NCBI GenBank assembly: GCA_029204225.1
Contig: CM055103.1
Location: 49,199,756 to 49,263,755, forward strand
Length of the DNA stretch: 64,000 nt
Reading direction: 5' to 3'
Source: Diphasiastrum complanatum
Taxonomy: Eukaryota > Streptophyta > Lycopodiopsida > Lycopodiales > Lycopodiaceae
Numbering within the stretch: the stretch's first letter is position 1; every line of letters begins with the position of its first letter. Shown one piece after another: positions 47,436 through 58,165 of this stretch. Below the pieces are notes generated by a model. It saw only the letters and a program-made list of their open reading frames with translations. It made no database searches and was not told the origin of the DNA. Position numbers and translations under genes: made by a program.

Positions 47436-47717
47436 ATGGCAGAGTGCATACCACCAAAGCCCAAGGGCGAAGCCAGGAGGAAGCTTGAGGAAGATATCCG
47501 AAGGCACAACGAGAGACATCGAAAGCAAGAGGCAGATATCCGAGAGATGCTGCGACAGACTCGACAGAGAAATCCGGAACCAGAGCCACCCGCCCCCGCT
47601 GTGGATCATGTCCCTGCTGTCGAGCTGGATCTGGATGAGCAGATCGGAATGAATTTCACACGACGGCAGCTCATCATGGTCAGGGAAAGGGCGGCTAGAC
47701 GTCGGGCTAACCAGTAG
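47436..47717 (+). CDS. Small charged helical protein (93 aa), unknown function
   Basis: The ATG at 47436 opens MAECIPPKPKGEARRKLEED, then IRRHNERHRKQEADIREMLR, a strongly charged helix likely to coil. A proline-rich linker (PEPEPPAPAVD) and LDLDEQIGMNFTRRQLIMV follow, ending RERAARRRANQ. The first ATG in frame lies within a longer frame that begins near 47394, but that extension has a CTG-type start only, so 47436 is preferred. A TAAATA at 47256 may be a TATA element. No family is recognised; the basic ends suggest nucleic-acid binding. It faces the AT-hook gene at 48319 in a convergent arrangement inside the same element. Confidence 0.5.
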   Translation: MAECIPPKPKGEARRKLEEDIRRHNERHRKQEADIREMLRQTRQRNPEPEPPAPAVDHVPAVELDLDEQIGMNFTRRQLIMVRERAARRRANQ

Positions 47718-48318
47718 GTTGCCCGGCTAACCGGGAGGCAGAGCAAGAGCGACAAAACAATGCACCAGACGAGGGCTAGGAGTCGGTGGAGGATCAGTGA
47801 GGGATGTTTAGAATAGATAAGGTCCAGCCGTATGTGACGGACTGTTGCTATGTAGTTTTCGGCAGTTTATGGTGCAGCAAATAACTAGATGGCTGCTTAA
47901 AAAATGACAGTATATGTGATGTTATCTTGATACAACGGTTGAATATATACATAGTTGTTTTTTGTGCAACGCGAGCCCAGTCATGTAAGATGCAATGTCT
48001 GTAATTTTTTGAAATGCAGATGTATTACATGTGTTTATGAAATGTCATTTGGAGTGTAGGGGTGATTGTTGTGCTCATGATGTAGGTGCATATATGTGAA
48101 GCTAGCATTCACTTCAAACAAAATTAGATGAAAATAAGATTCACACACGCAATAGAATTCAACATAAAATAAAACATCACATGTACAGAGTGACATACGC
48201 ACAATGTGCAGCAAATAATGTAGGCCAAACACTGTATATAATGTGAAAAATCATCTGAGTACAATGGTAGACCGTCTGCTAGAGACAAACTACTGAAACT
48301 AAAACAATAGAGCCACAA
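47718..48318. other. Space between the two convergent genes
   Basis: The 600-bp stretch holds the 3' ends of both genes. It is AT-rich after 47800 and shows no further frame. Confidence 0.45.
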
Positions 48319-48815
48319 TCAATGCTCTGGCTCTGACTCAGACAAATGCTCTGGAGACAACTCAGGCCCCCGAGCTGACTCTCGCAGCCAATATCTTTGC
48401 CTGTCTGGAACTGGCATGGGCTGTGTATCCGAGGGGGAAGACTCGTCATCCTCATCCTCCCAATCAGCCTCTGCATCAGCCCCCAAGCAGGCCAAACCAA
48501 CAACACCTGCTCCAACTGGCTGTGATACTGCACTTCTCCCTGTACCTGGAGCCTTGCGTGGTCGTCCTCTCCTCCCTGACAGTTTCTGTGCCTTGCCTTT
48601 CTTGTTCGGTGCACCCTTGGGCCTTCTTGGTCTCTTGCGGACAAGAGGAGCTGTCAATGCCTCGTCACCCCCATGCAAATCACCTGGCTGGCTAGGCTGG
48701 GCCCAAGCTGAGGCCGATTGGGATAGGGAAGCAAAAGAAGGAACTCCCTGTGCAACTAAGCGAGGAGGATGAGCTCGTGGAGTGTGTGCTCGTGGAAAAT
48801 ATTAAATATTAATTA
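48319..48815 (-). CDS. AT-hook protein, probable (about 165 codons open)
   Basis: The minus frame is open from about 48815 to the TGA-side stop at 48319. It reads PPRLVAQGVPSFASLSQSAS, then HGGDEALTAPLVRKRPRRPK, GAPNKKGKAQKLSGRRGRPR, KAPG, a hydrophobic bridge (VGAGVVGLACLG) and an acidic end (WEDEDDESSPSD ... ELSPEHLSESEPEH). KRPRRPKG and GRRGRPRK are AT-hook type motifs (core RGRP or PRRP), which bind the minor groove of AT-rich DNA; that fits the TA-rich surroundings. No ATG occurs before the hooks, so either the start is in a missing upstream exon (a TTGCACAG acceptor lies before GGAGTTCC at about 48745) or the gene is broken. Confidence 0.5.
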
Positions 48816-48881
48816 TATTAATATATTATGGTACCGCGGTACCAGTTCGGTCCCGCGGTACCGGGATCCACGGGACCTATG

Positions 48882-48886
<5 letters not shown>

Positions 48887-48958
<72 letters not shown>
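48887..48958. repeat. TA microsatellite (about 72 bp)
   Basis: Uninterrupted TA repeats at the right border of the GGTACC element. Confidence 0.97.
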
Positions 48959-48960
<2 letters not shown>

Positions 48961-49424
48961 GAAAAACATGTTGTCGCGAAAGACTGTCTTTGCTTAAGCT
49001 CCAGAACGATCCCAAAAATCGATCTCAGAAAACGTCTTGAGCTTTAGGTTGGGGATTTCTCCTCTTCCCCTCAATAATCCCTTATGTGCTCCCCCTCTCT
49101 CATGTCCTATTCTCCCTACTCTCTTCTATACTCCCCTCATCCAACCTCCATCAAGCCTTACATGATCTCGAGGATCGATCCATGAGATCGTCTCTTCTCC
49201 CATGCCCACAGATTTCTAAAAACGGCTTGAGGCTTTGGGTTGAGAATTAATCCTTTTGATCCCTCCATAATCCCTTGTATGAGATATATCTTAGGACTCT
49301 TTTGGCCATCTTCTAATGTGACACAAGAGGACATGTAGGAAGATATTGAAGATTTTAGAGTTTTGGAGGTCAATGCAGTTGGTAGGCGACGACTTTTGGT
49401 GACAAGAGATAACGGAACGATGTT
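48959..49424. repeat. Diverged repeated segment before the Penelope-like element
   Basis: A phrase containing GTCTTGAGCTTTAGGTTGGG and CAATAATCCCTTATGTG (49030-49087) recurs as GGCTTGAGGCTTTGGGTTGAG and CATAATCCCTTGTATG (49222-49281), about 190 bp later. It may be the 5' untranslated region of the element that follows. Confidence 0.6.
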
Positions 49425-51310
49425 TTGCATTTACGTTACTACTTTGAGAGTATAAATGTTAAAAAACTTTATTTTGAGACTTTACTTCATATATTTGGTT
49501 ACATTGATGACATCTTTGAGCAGATTGTGTTTGGCTGGACCTTTTTTCCGCATTTGAAACATGAATGGTATAAGCCCTTTCAAGTCTTTTGTGATTTCAA
49601 TACTGATAATATTCCACCCTGTACGTGCTCAGTTTTTATACATTTTAAAGAAGTTATTGACAACAACATTGGACATGTTATTTCTATAAATACTGGAATT
49701 ATCTATAGTAAACTCTTAAGGAACGACCTGAACAAGGGACTTAATCATATTTCGCTACGTCAGTCTAATATTAATGAGGTCGCTTTGGAACTTTATCATG
49801 GATGGTTAGAATTAGCTACTTTCTTACCCTGCTGCATCATGATTTTATTATGGAACATGCTCTAATCTGCAAGCTTATTGTGACAAACTTTTTAAAGAAG
49901 ACTAGATGATTGCATGGTAAAAATTTCACAAAGATGGATTTCAAGAATGTTATTGATGAACGTGACTGAATCACTACCTTTCTTTACGTGGATGGAATAG
50001 ATATCTGGTCCGGATTTTGCTCCTTTTCCAGACACTGAAAACAATAACATTGATAATGCTTTGACGGTTACTAAGCATACTCTTTCTAACATATTACCAG
50101 ATGACCTTCTCGGGATAGAAGAATTACCCTTTCTTCTCTGCACCTGTAAAGCACATAAAAATACTCTCAGATGGATTACAAACGCACATGACTGCTACTT
50201 TTCAAAGGTGGCCGCATTTCTTTCTGGAGCTCTTGGTATTCTGTCTCCACTCCTCATGAGGGGGCAGGCCTCAAGGCACTTTCATACCAGAGTTACCTAA
50301 ATGTGAATACCAACCTATTCTTGTAGTGTGACTCATCCACTGATTTCTATGTTAATGTGCCAAATAAGATCACTTCTCTGTGGTCCAACTAATATCTCTA
50401 AGTGTTATGAAAACATCCCTCTTAATGGCCCGGATGGACTTAAGACTATTATATGAAAAATGATTTTGTATGCTGTCAAATTTTGCAAAAATGAAAATCT
50501 TGTCTGTAAATGGAATTCTAATTCTAATGATTGTAAGTGGAGATGGATTAGCAAACAAACTGATAAGTGGACTCTTATAGACAAACTTTTATTGTGCCAA
50601 TGGAATGATTTGTTGATTGACCATTGCGTTGTCAGACTCAGAAACAAAGCCTGGAGGCAGGTTTGCGGTATACCTATGGGCTTTGCATGTTCTCCCACTT
50701 CATGTAACTGATACTTGTCATTTTTAAATTATAGTTTATGAAAAGACTTGCCAAACTTGGACAGGTTGAATATTTACGGGCATTCAAGAATACCTTTCGA
50801 TATATAGATGACATTTGTTTTATTGATAATCCGGTTGCACTTTCTTTCTTGGATAAAGAACAACCATGTACCATTGATAATGCTAAATGGATTTATCCTT
50901 TAGAGCATTTGACCATCAAAAGCGAGGAGACTTATGGCAATACAATAAACTTTTTGAATATTCCTACTGCCTTTTATTCTGAGTCTGGCATTTTTTCTAT
51001 GAGAGTTCGATAAAAGAAGGGAACTACCTTTTCTTTTTTTCCAGTTCATTCACGTACCATCCAATAGACCGATCTTTAACTCTTATAAGATTGTCATTGC
51101 ACAAATTATTGCTGCTATGTATTGTTGTAGCGATCAAGCTGCTTTTATTAAAGAAGTCGATGACATTGTTTTGGCATTCCAAAAAAATGGCTTTATGAAA
51201 GGAAGACTCTACGGAATCGTCAACAAGATTTTCTTACACAATACGTTCCCTGGTCTTACGGTCACACTAACTATTAATGCGAACTTTCTCTTGGTGGGCA
51301 ATTAGCACTC
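49425..51310 (+). pseudogene. Penelope-like element (PLE) reverse transcriptase, no GIY-YIG domain seen
   Basis: Fragments of one protein follow in order. The N-terminus has PPCTCSVFIHFKEVID, IGHVISINTGIIYSKLLRND and LNKGLNHISLRQSN (49618-49790). The finger region has LPFLLCTCKAHKNTLRWITN (50122-50180). Motif A reads TNISKCYENIPLNGPDG (50388), where family members have D, so a catalytic residue is altered. Motif B reads QVCGIPMGFACSPTSCN (50658-50708) and motif C FRYIDDICFID (50795-50827). The thumb includes EVDDIVLAFQKNGFMKGRLY. The K-HK-P finger block and the GIPMG/YIDD pair fit PLE rather than LINE or LTR RT. A GIY-YIG endonuclease normally follows; the sequence instead reaches a CT microsatellite within 70 bp. 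Many stops and shifts are present. Confidence 0.75.
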
Positions 51311-51376
51311 CATCTTAGGGGTGCTAACTGCCCCCTGAGATACCTTGTTGACTGTGGTATGGTTGGTGGGTTCTCT

Positions 51377-51528
<152 letters not shown>

Positions 51529-51653
51529 TCCATGTCCTGTATAAGGGAATCGGAATACTTCCTAACGTAGATAGCCGGTCACTCCAGGTGTATATGGTTA
51601 TTAGTTATGCCTCGTCATTCCGGGCTTGGCTTGTGAAGTAATTAATAATCATA

Positions 51654-52008
51654 TGAGGGCCCAGACCTATAATTGGACATAGGAGCACATGCATAGTGAA
51701 TGACTGCTTTAATGCAAGAATATGAGGTCAATAGCTCAATATAGGTTGCATGGGGATCCTAGGAGAATATTCTCTCTCTCATGAGGAGAATATGTCCATT
51801 GGAAACTCGCCCAGCCTCCGATTGGAAATTCAGTTTCTTGAGCCAATTTCTCCTTCTCTCTCTCTTAGGTTCTTCACTATGGCTTGGGGGCTAGGTCCAA
51901 GATGAAACTCCAGGAGGGATCTAGGTTTGGTTAAGTGGTTTTGCTCCACAGATGTCTTTTGGTTGTTTTGCAACAGGATCTAGTTAGCTTCATTTGGTGA
52001 TCCTTACA
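51654..52008 (+). repeat. Putative LTR of an otherwise unseen retrotransposon
   Basis: A segment ending GATCCTTACA (52008) precedes a primer-type site by one base. It contains TATAATTGG, pyrimidine tracts and possible TG start at 51654. The boundaries are uncertain and no second copy was found. Confidence 0.4.
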
Positions 52009-52009
52009 G

Positions 52010-52021
52010 TGGTACCAGAGC
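52010..52021 (+). other. Primer-binding site (TGGTACCAGAGC)
   Basis: TGGTACCAGAGC is the initiator-methionine tRNA complement with one change (C for T) and lies one base after the putative LTR end. Confidence 0.7.
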
Positions 52022-55000
52022 TATGGATTTGCATCAATCAAAAGGTGGAGCTACTTCTTGTATTTTCTCAATTTTTGTAGTTTTCTCCTTGCATGTTACT
52101 TCCAGGCGGTGGAATTGATCTCCAAGTAGGTGGTTTCTCTGAATTTGGTGTACTTTCAGCCTAAAGATCATAATTATGGGATTTCTCCATAGTTTTTGTT
52201 GGAAATCAGAGAATTTTTTATGATGTTAGTGGATTTTTCACCTAGAATTGAAGTTTTTGTTTGAAATTGATCATAGGTACTGGTGTACTATGTTTTCCAG
52301 ATTGTACTTGCTGTTTTACAGTCATTATTGACTGGGTCTAATGATTGCATGATGTTGGAATAGTCAAAAGGTGGATTAGATAGCATTTTGGACCAAAAAT
52401 TGGGGCTTTTGGACCATAAATGGGCTATAAAAACCATTTTTGACTAGAATAAGAACTTTTCGTGCTTGCATGCAATGGATTTACAGGGATTTGGATCTGT
52501 TTGCACGAATTTGTGGATTTTTCCTACAAATTTTGGTCAAAATTGGTCAAAAACCAAGGTTTTTTGATGTTTTTTGGACTAATTTTGGGGTAGATCTCAA
52601 AGTTCTCAGACAAGACTTGGTGTGAACGTTTTTAAAGATGTAATGAGGCTGTCCCTGATCTTTCATAAATTTTGGATGGGATTAGACACCATTAGGGGGC
52701 TCAAAACACCAAAAAATAGTGTATTTTTTTTTATGATTTTTGAGCATGAATACCTCTCAACTGGGGGTCAGAACCTGTTGGTTCTTGTTACAAGCTTAAA
52801 GATATGATGGATTGCGTCTGTTTTGAGGAATCATGCATCCAATTTGGATAGGTGAGCATAAGACACCATCATGTTGAAGTTTTGCTTGTTGAAGGAGGCC
52901 AAAAATGCATTTTTTGCATGATCTGGGCTTATGATTGCTTGCTAGACCTGTTAGAAGCTTCTATGCCTCTCTAATGAACCTTGGTAGAGTGCTTGTAAGC
53001 TCTTATCCAAGGCTTTTTGGGCTGGAGTTGAATTTTTGATGATTTCTCTCTCCAAAAGTGCGCCCTCCTACCTATTTTTTGTGCATTTACTGCTCGCACA
53101 TGTGAAGCCTAGGTGGTAGGATGATGTTTCAAGTGCCTTGTAGACCCAGTCTCCCTCCGTACTATACTTTATAGCGACCAATTTGGTGTCTTGTAGAGAA
53201 AGTTATGGTTGTCGGAAGTTTGGCAATTTCTGAACTAAAATTTGCAACATTTTCGAAATGTTCTGATGCATGCATGCTTGTAGCTTAGTGTAGTGCTTGT
53301 CTATTGATAAAAATGTATAGATAGACCTGTATGCATGCATGGATGCATGTTGCATGCGTAATCAGTAGATTGATCAGAAGATTTCTTGCATGAAGCTATT
53401 TTTGGCAATTCTAGTTCAAAAAGCAGATTTCCTAGTGACTAGGCTAATTACGAGATTTTTTTTTTGTTTTTTTCGAAAAAAAAATCAGTGCATGTCGAGT
53501 TTTGATATGTGACAGTGCCTGTGAATTTGATAAATTGATCATTTTAATCAATTTCTACAGTTGGTCCATTTCGAACTGATTTTGTGAATCCGAGTGCTAA
53601 TTTCCCAGTTTCTTGGCAATTTACGCAAAAATTAATTTTTTTGAAATCATTGCATGTCATATAGGATGCATGCTGGATGTTTCAGAATCCTTCTAATATG
53701 AGATGGTAATTGTGAAACTGTCAAGTCGATGTTTGGTCGATTTTCACAGTTTAGGTCCATATTGAATGGAATTTGAAAATTCCAGTTTACGTAAAATTTG
53801 AAGAAACCATGGACATTTTTCGATTTGTTCCAATTCATTGGTTATTGATCAAACAAAATTGATTTATAAAGTGAATGATCTTACTAAGTTGAAATCAGTC
53901 GATTGTTAAGATCACTATACCCTTCACTTTTAGTTGAAGATTTTGTGAATCTGTCAATTAAGGAGCATTTCTTGTTTTAAGGATCAATAAGGACCAAAAA
54001 TAATGTAAAATTAGTAGAACAATTCTATGTTGGTCTATAAGGGGATTTGCCGGGGATTAAGTGAGACACTTAATGAACAAATAAAAAACTGTTAGGGTGT
54101 TAGTGCTAAAGTTAGCGATACCAAATTGAACTTTTTCCTAGTACAAATTTGGGGTTTTGTTAACCGGAACCATTTTTGGAAGAATTGGGAATAATTTAAG
54201 AAGATTGCCTCTAGAAATTTGGATTCCTTTTCCCCAGTGTGAATTAGAAGTTCGAGAAGGGAAAAGTAGTGGCAAGACTGATAATTTATTTATGGAACCA
54301 TCTCTGTTTTGCAATTGGATTTGGATCTTGCAAAGTAATGCAGATAGAAGGTGTTCCATACAAGAATCTAGTAATTTGGATTCTTTTCAGTTATAGAGTA
54401 TTTCTCTATAATGATAGTAACGACGAAGAGAGTTCTAACTTGTTAAAATAATTAAAGTTCTTTGTACCAATTCTGGAATAGATATTGGATATCTAGGACA
54501 GTATGAGATTTGGTTTTGTTGAAATCTATGTTTCTTTTGGGTTAGTGATACATTCAATTGTATTGGGATGATACATTATGTTTGTCCATGATGGATACAA
54601 TATGAAATGGTATTCTTTGAGTAACACTAAAGAAGCATGAGAGATTTCAATTGTTAGGATTATCTCCTAGAATTGGTTGTGAATTTAATTCTATATCTGG
54701 GTATAGGATAGCCAAATCGTCTTTTTTGACTTTTTGGACGAAACAGATCTGGATGCAGAGAATTCTTGGAGGAAAAGCTGGTGGTATGGGACATCAGTGA
54801 TTCTAAAGAGGATTTCTTGGGTAGAATGATCTGTTGACCGATGGTTAGTGATTGTTGTAATCGTAATACTAATAGAGTCCATTGGTTTTTGTTAAGGGTA
54901 TTTTGGGAAGTATGAGATGTAGATCGATCCCTAAATGGTATCTCATTAATTACAAAATATGGAAGCCCTTAAATCTATCTCTATTTTATTAAACCTCTAC

Positions 55001-56590
55001 TCTTTAGAACTTTCTTAATACATGACAATTGGATTGAGATTCATATAATTCTTTCAAGTGTAGAACTCTGATCTAAAGGACTGTTATAATTTTATGAAAT
55101 TGTACTTCCATATAAGATTTTTGAATATGGCTTGGAACTTAGATTTCCTGAATCCTAACATTAGTCTCTATTTGATAGTTGATTATTGAGAGATAATATT
55201 TCTATCATTCGGGATAAGATATTTTACGATTCTGAGGAAAAAGTCATGTTTGTAATAGTATTGTGGATACTCATTACTGACTTTTTCGAATATTCGATAT
55301 CTTATACGTTGTCTCCTGGGAACTTTTAAATCGAAATTATGGAATTTCTTTTTTAAAAGGGGGGGAAAAAAGATAGGAATAAGTCTTTCGTGGAATCAAC
55401 CAGTTGCATTGATTTTGGAAAAAGAAATCTTGTGTGTGCGCAATGGTAGAACTATCCAATTTGAAATAGACAAACTCTTTAAGTGATTATTTTGAGTAAT
55501 CTAGAACTAGATGAGTTTTGGGGTTATTGAGCTGTGAGATATTCATTAATATGGGAAGTAGTGATAAAGATTAAATTAAGATTCACTAATTGTTACCAAG
55601 TACCATTTTGTTATGGATTGGATCAGTGCAATAAAGTTTTAATCTTAACTCTATGTCCAAAGATGTATGTATGAGTTAGCCTAATCTTGGTTTGTACGCT
55701 AAGATCTGTTGTAGGCTGATTTGTAGAAGAAATTTTGTTAATAAGAGGTAGATGGTTGGAAAACTTGTGATGTGGAGTTATTCACTTCAAAGTTTTCCCA
55801 TATATGTTATTTACTCATGAGAATAGAAATCTTTGGTAGCTGAATTGCAAGATTCTCAGTGAAATATGTGAGTAATATATGCAGATTGTAGATATCTGTC
55901 AGTTTATAGCCTATGTTTATGTATAGGAACATAGTTGGATAAGTTGCTTATGTACATCTTAATCTTGTGGATCTAATATGTGTTTCCTATGTATAGAGTT
56001 TATATTGTATACTTAAACTAGTCAGAGTGCATAGACATATGAACAAGTGATGTGTGGAACAGTTACTTGCAGGTTAACGTCTCTTTCTGTGGAAAGGATA
56101 ATTCATTAACTTCTTTATGGTTTAGAAGAAGATCCAAATTTGGTGTTATACATGTATAATTGAGATCTGCACTTAGACATTTAAGATTTTTGAATCATTT
56201 ACAATTGACTTGAGTAATTGGATTACTCCTGATTAGAAGTTAATTGGATAAATAAGCAGTGTGAAGAGAATCATTAAAGGAGTTCTAAATCCAAAAAAGA
56301 CCCTTTGAAAAGATTCTTTTTATATTTTTTCTCAAATGTTTCTGACACATGGACCAATCAAAACACTCAAATTTGAAACCTACGTAACGTAACTTTTTGA
56401 GTCCACACTTTGATTCCAAACTAAAAATGGCATAACTTCTTAGTGGCAAGTCAAAATTTAGCGAAGTTTGGTGCATTGAAAAGCGCTTGACAAGGGCTTT
56501 CCAATGATATGTTACATGACATACTTCTAGGCCAAACTGCACTAAAAAAACACTAAAAATTTTATAACAACAAATTTTTCCCATCGTAAA
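52022..56590. other. No gene recognised (4.6 kb)
   Basis: If 52010 is a real primer site, this would be the interior of a large noncoding LTR derivative, since no gag or pol motifs appear. The sequence is AT-rich, and stops interrupt all frames longer than about 80 codons. No 3' LTR was seen. Confidence 0.4.
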
Positions 56591-56599
56591 TTCGATTTT

Positions 56600-58095
56600 T
56601 CCACCAAGCTAGCCAGCTTTCCAATTCATTCAAATAGTTATCTTAGGCATTGTCCATTTTCCACCATGCCATTATCTTATTATATATTTCATCAACAACA
56701 TCACCATCCATTGCATCGCCACTACAAGCGTAAAGCAATATGCTCATGTCTAGATGATTGCTTTATGTACTTTGTGGTATGTTTATTCACATTGTCTATA
56801 AAATGAAATAAGCATGATCTCTCCTTTCCAATCATTGGTGTGTTAGCATCCTTGCCATAAACAATGAGCACAACATTTCAATTTGCTTGTGCCTCATCTA
56901 TCATAAACCCTCAAAATGTGACTGGTTCATGCACATGGTCCAACATGACATGATTCAAAACTCCCAAAACAACACATGTGCTTGAACATCCTCAACTTTC
57001 ATATCACAAATTGCAATAGCTTGCATGGATTGGTTTCTGTAGAACAAAGTCCACAATAGATGAGAGAAACAATTGGCTTTAATAATGAGTCAACTAGAAA
57101 TGCAATAATTTATACCTAATGTCATAGACATGGGCAACCATTGTGACCCAGTCTTTAATTCGATGAACATGATCAAAGCAGCACCAAGATCTTTCCAGGT
57201 CATTCCCTTGTTGCAAATGTTGGTCCAATAGTTGACATCTTGAAAATATGGCACCTATCTTTTTTGTCATGCGACTGTCCTGGGAACAACAAACCATGGA
57301 AGAACTGATATGCACAATTTGTTTTAAGCATAACAAATAAGCTATTTCGTGGGATAGATCAATAGGCTGCAATTCTTTTTTGGCCAATGTTATCCACTTT
57401 TTCAATTTGCAAGAATCAATCATCAAAAAATAGAAGGGTCTATTGTACACACATCAAACAGGCTAACTATGGCCATATCAAAAAATTGCTAAACACACCT
57501 TCGATTGTTTGTGGTTGGGTCAATTACAGACAATAGGTCATGAAGTCTTGTAGAGTCTATAGGTGATGATGTAGATGATGCTACTAGCAAGTGGTTCGAA
57601 ATAAACTCCTTGGCCAAATCCTTTTGTATTTTCTTTGGTTTGTGCATTATGTTTTGAGAGGCCTTCTTCATCACCAAAGCTTCTACTTTTTCCAAGTTGG
57701 TGTATGTTTATGCATCATCGAACTCATGATCGTGGAAACCCCAATGTATGTCCAATCTAGTGTATCTCGTGTCATTTGGAATACAATAATAAATCTTAGT
57801 TGCACAGTGTTTCACACAACAAGGTGGATGGCATGTCGATAGCTCATGCTATCAACATTACTCGAAACAAGTCCCATTGGACATCTTGTCATCAATTTCT
57901 AGAAGAGTGTTTAGAATTTTTCTTCCCGAATGATAATAAATAGTTGCAATTGACATTACGACACTCAAATCCACCCTCGTAGGTTGATAATCGAACCACC
58001 CTTGGGAAGCCCTGCATTGTTGAATATGTGCAGCGAACCTAGTTTTGACAATCATATGTCCTTTGCATGGCTTCCATTCCTGCATTTCATTCATT
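56600..58095 (-). pseudogene. MULE-like (Mutator) transposase relic, minus strand
   Basis: From 58095 downward the minus strand gives GHMIVKTRFAAHIQQCRAS, then YTRLDIHWGFHDHEFDDA with a preceding Cys/His group (CHPPCCVKHC). EALVMKKASQNIMHKPKKIQ and DLAKEFISNHL follow (57695-57580), then an unrelated-looking block (57450-57094), and finally MIDEAQANWNVVLIVYGKDA and GKERSCLFHFIDNVNKHTTK, YIKQSSRHEHIAL (about 56890-56740) and AWWKMDN. The IDEAQANWN and FH..NV.KH..K.IK patterns resemble the region after the DDE core of plant MULE transposases with C-terminal SWIM fingers. The DDE aspartates were not seen. Numerous stops and shifts are present. Another DNA transposon superfamily is possible. Confidence 0.5.
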
Positions 58096-58165
58096 GGTCA
58101 TGGAGCTCCACAAACTTCGGCAATCATCCACAACTTGCTTACCATAGATAAATTTTGTATCAATT

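Larger units (their letters stand above)
46802..48886. mobile_element. Putative element with GGTACC-rich inverted ends, inserted in TA repeats
   Basis: The left end (46803-46866) contains AGTACCTCGTGGTACCGCC, GGTACCGCCC and CGCGGTACC. The right end (48830-48880), read as reverse complement, contains GGTCCCGTGGATCCCGGTACC, CGCGGGACC and GGTACCGCGGTACC. The two are imperfect inverted repeats of one GGTACCGC-based word, about 2.1 kb apart, and both abut TA microsatellites. Inside are two convergent genes, an A run (46947-46975) and a duplicated 88-bp block. TA target sites cannot be resolved within TA repeats. No transposase is present, so if mobile it would depend on another element. Confidence 0.55.

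Noticed and set aside
48416-48772. 118-codon plus-strand frame over the AT-hook gene
   Set aside because: It is antisense to a minus-strand frame with clear AT-hook motifs.
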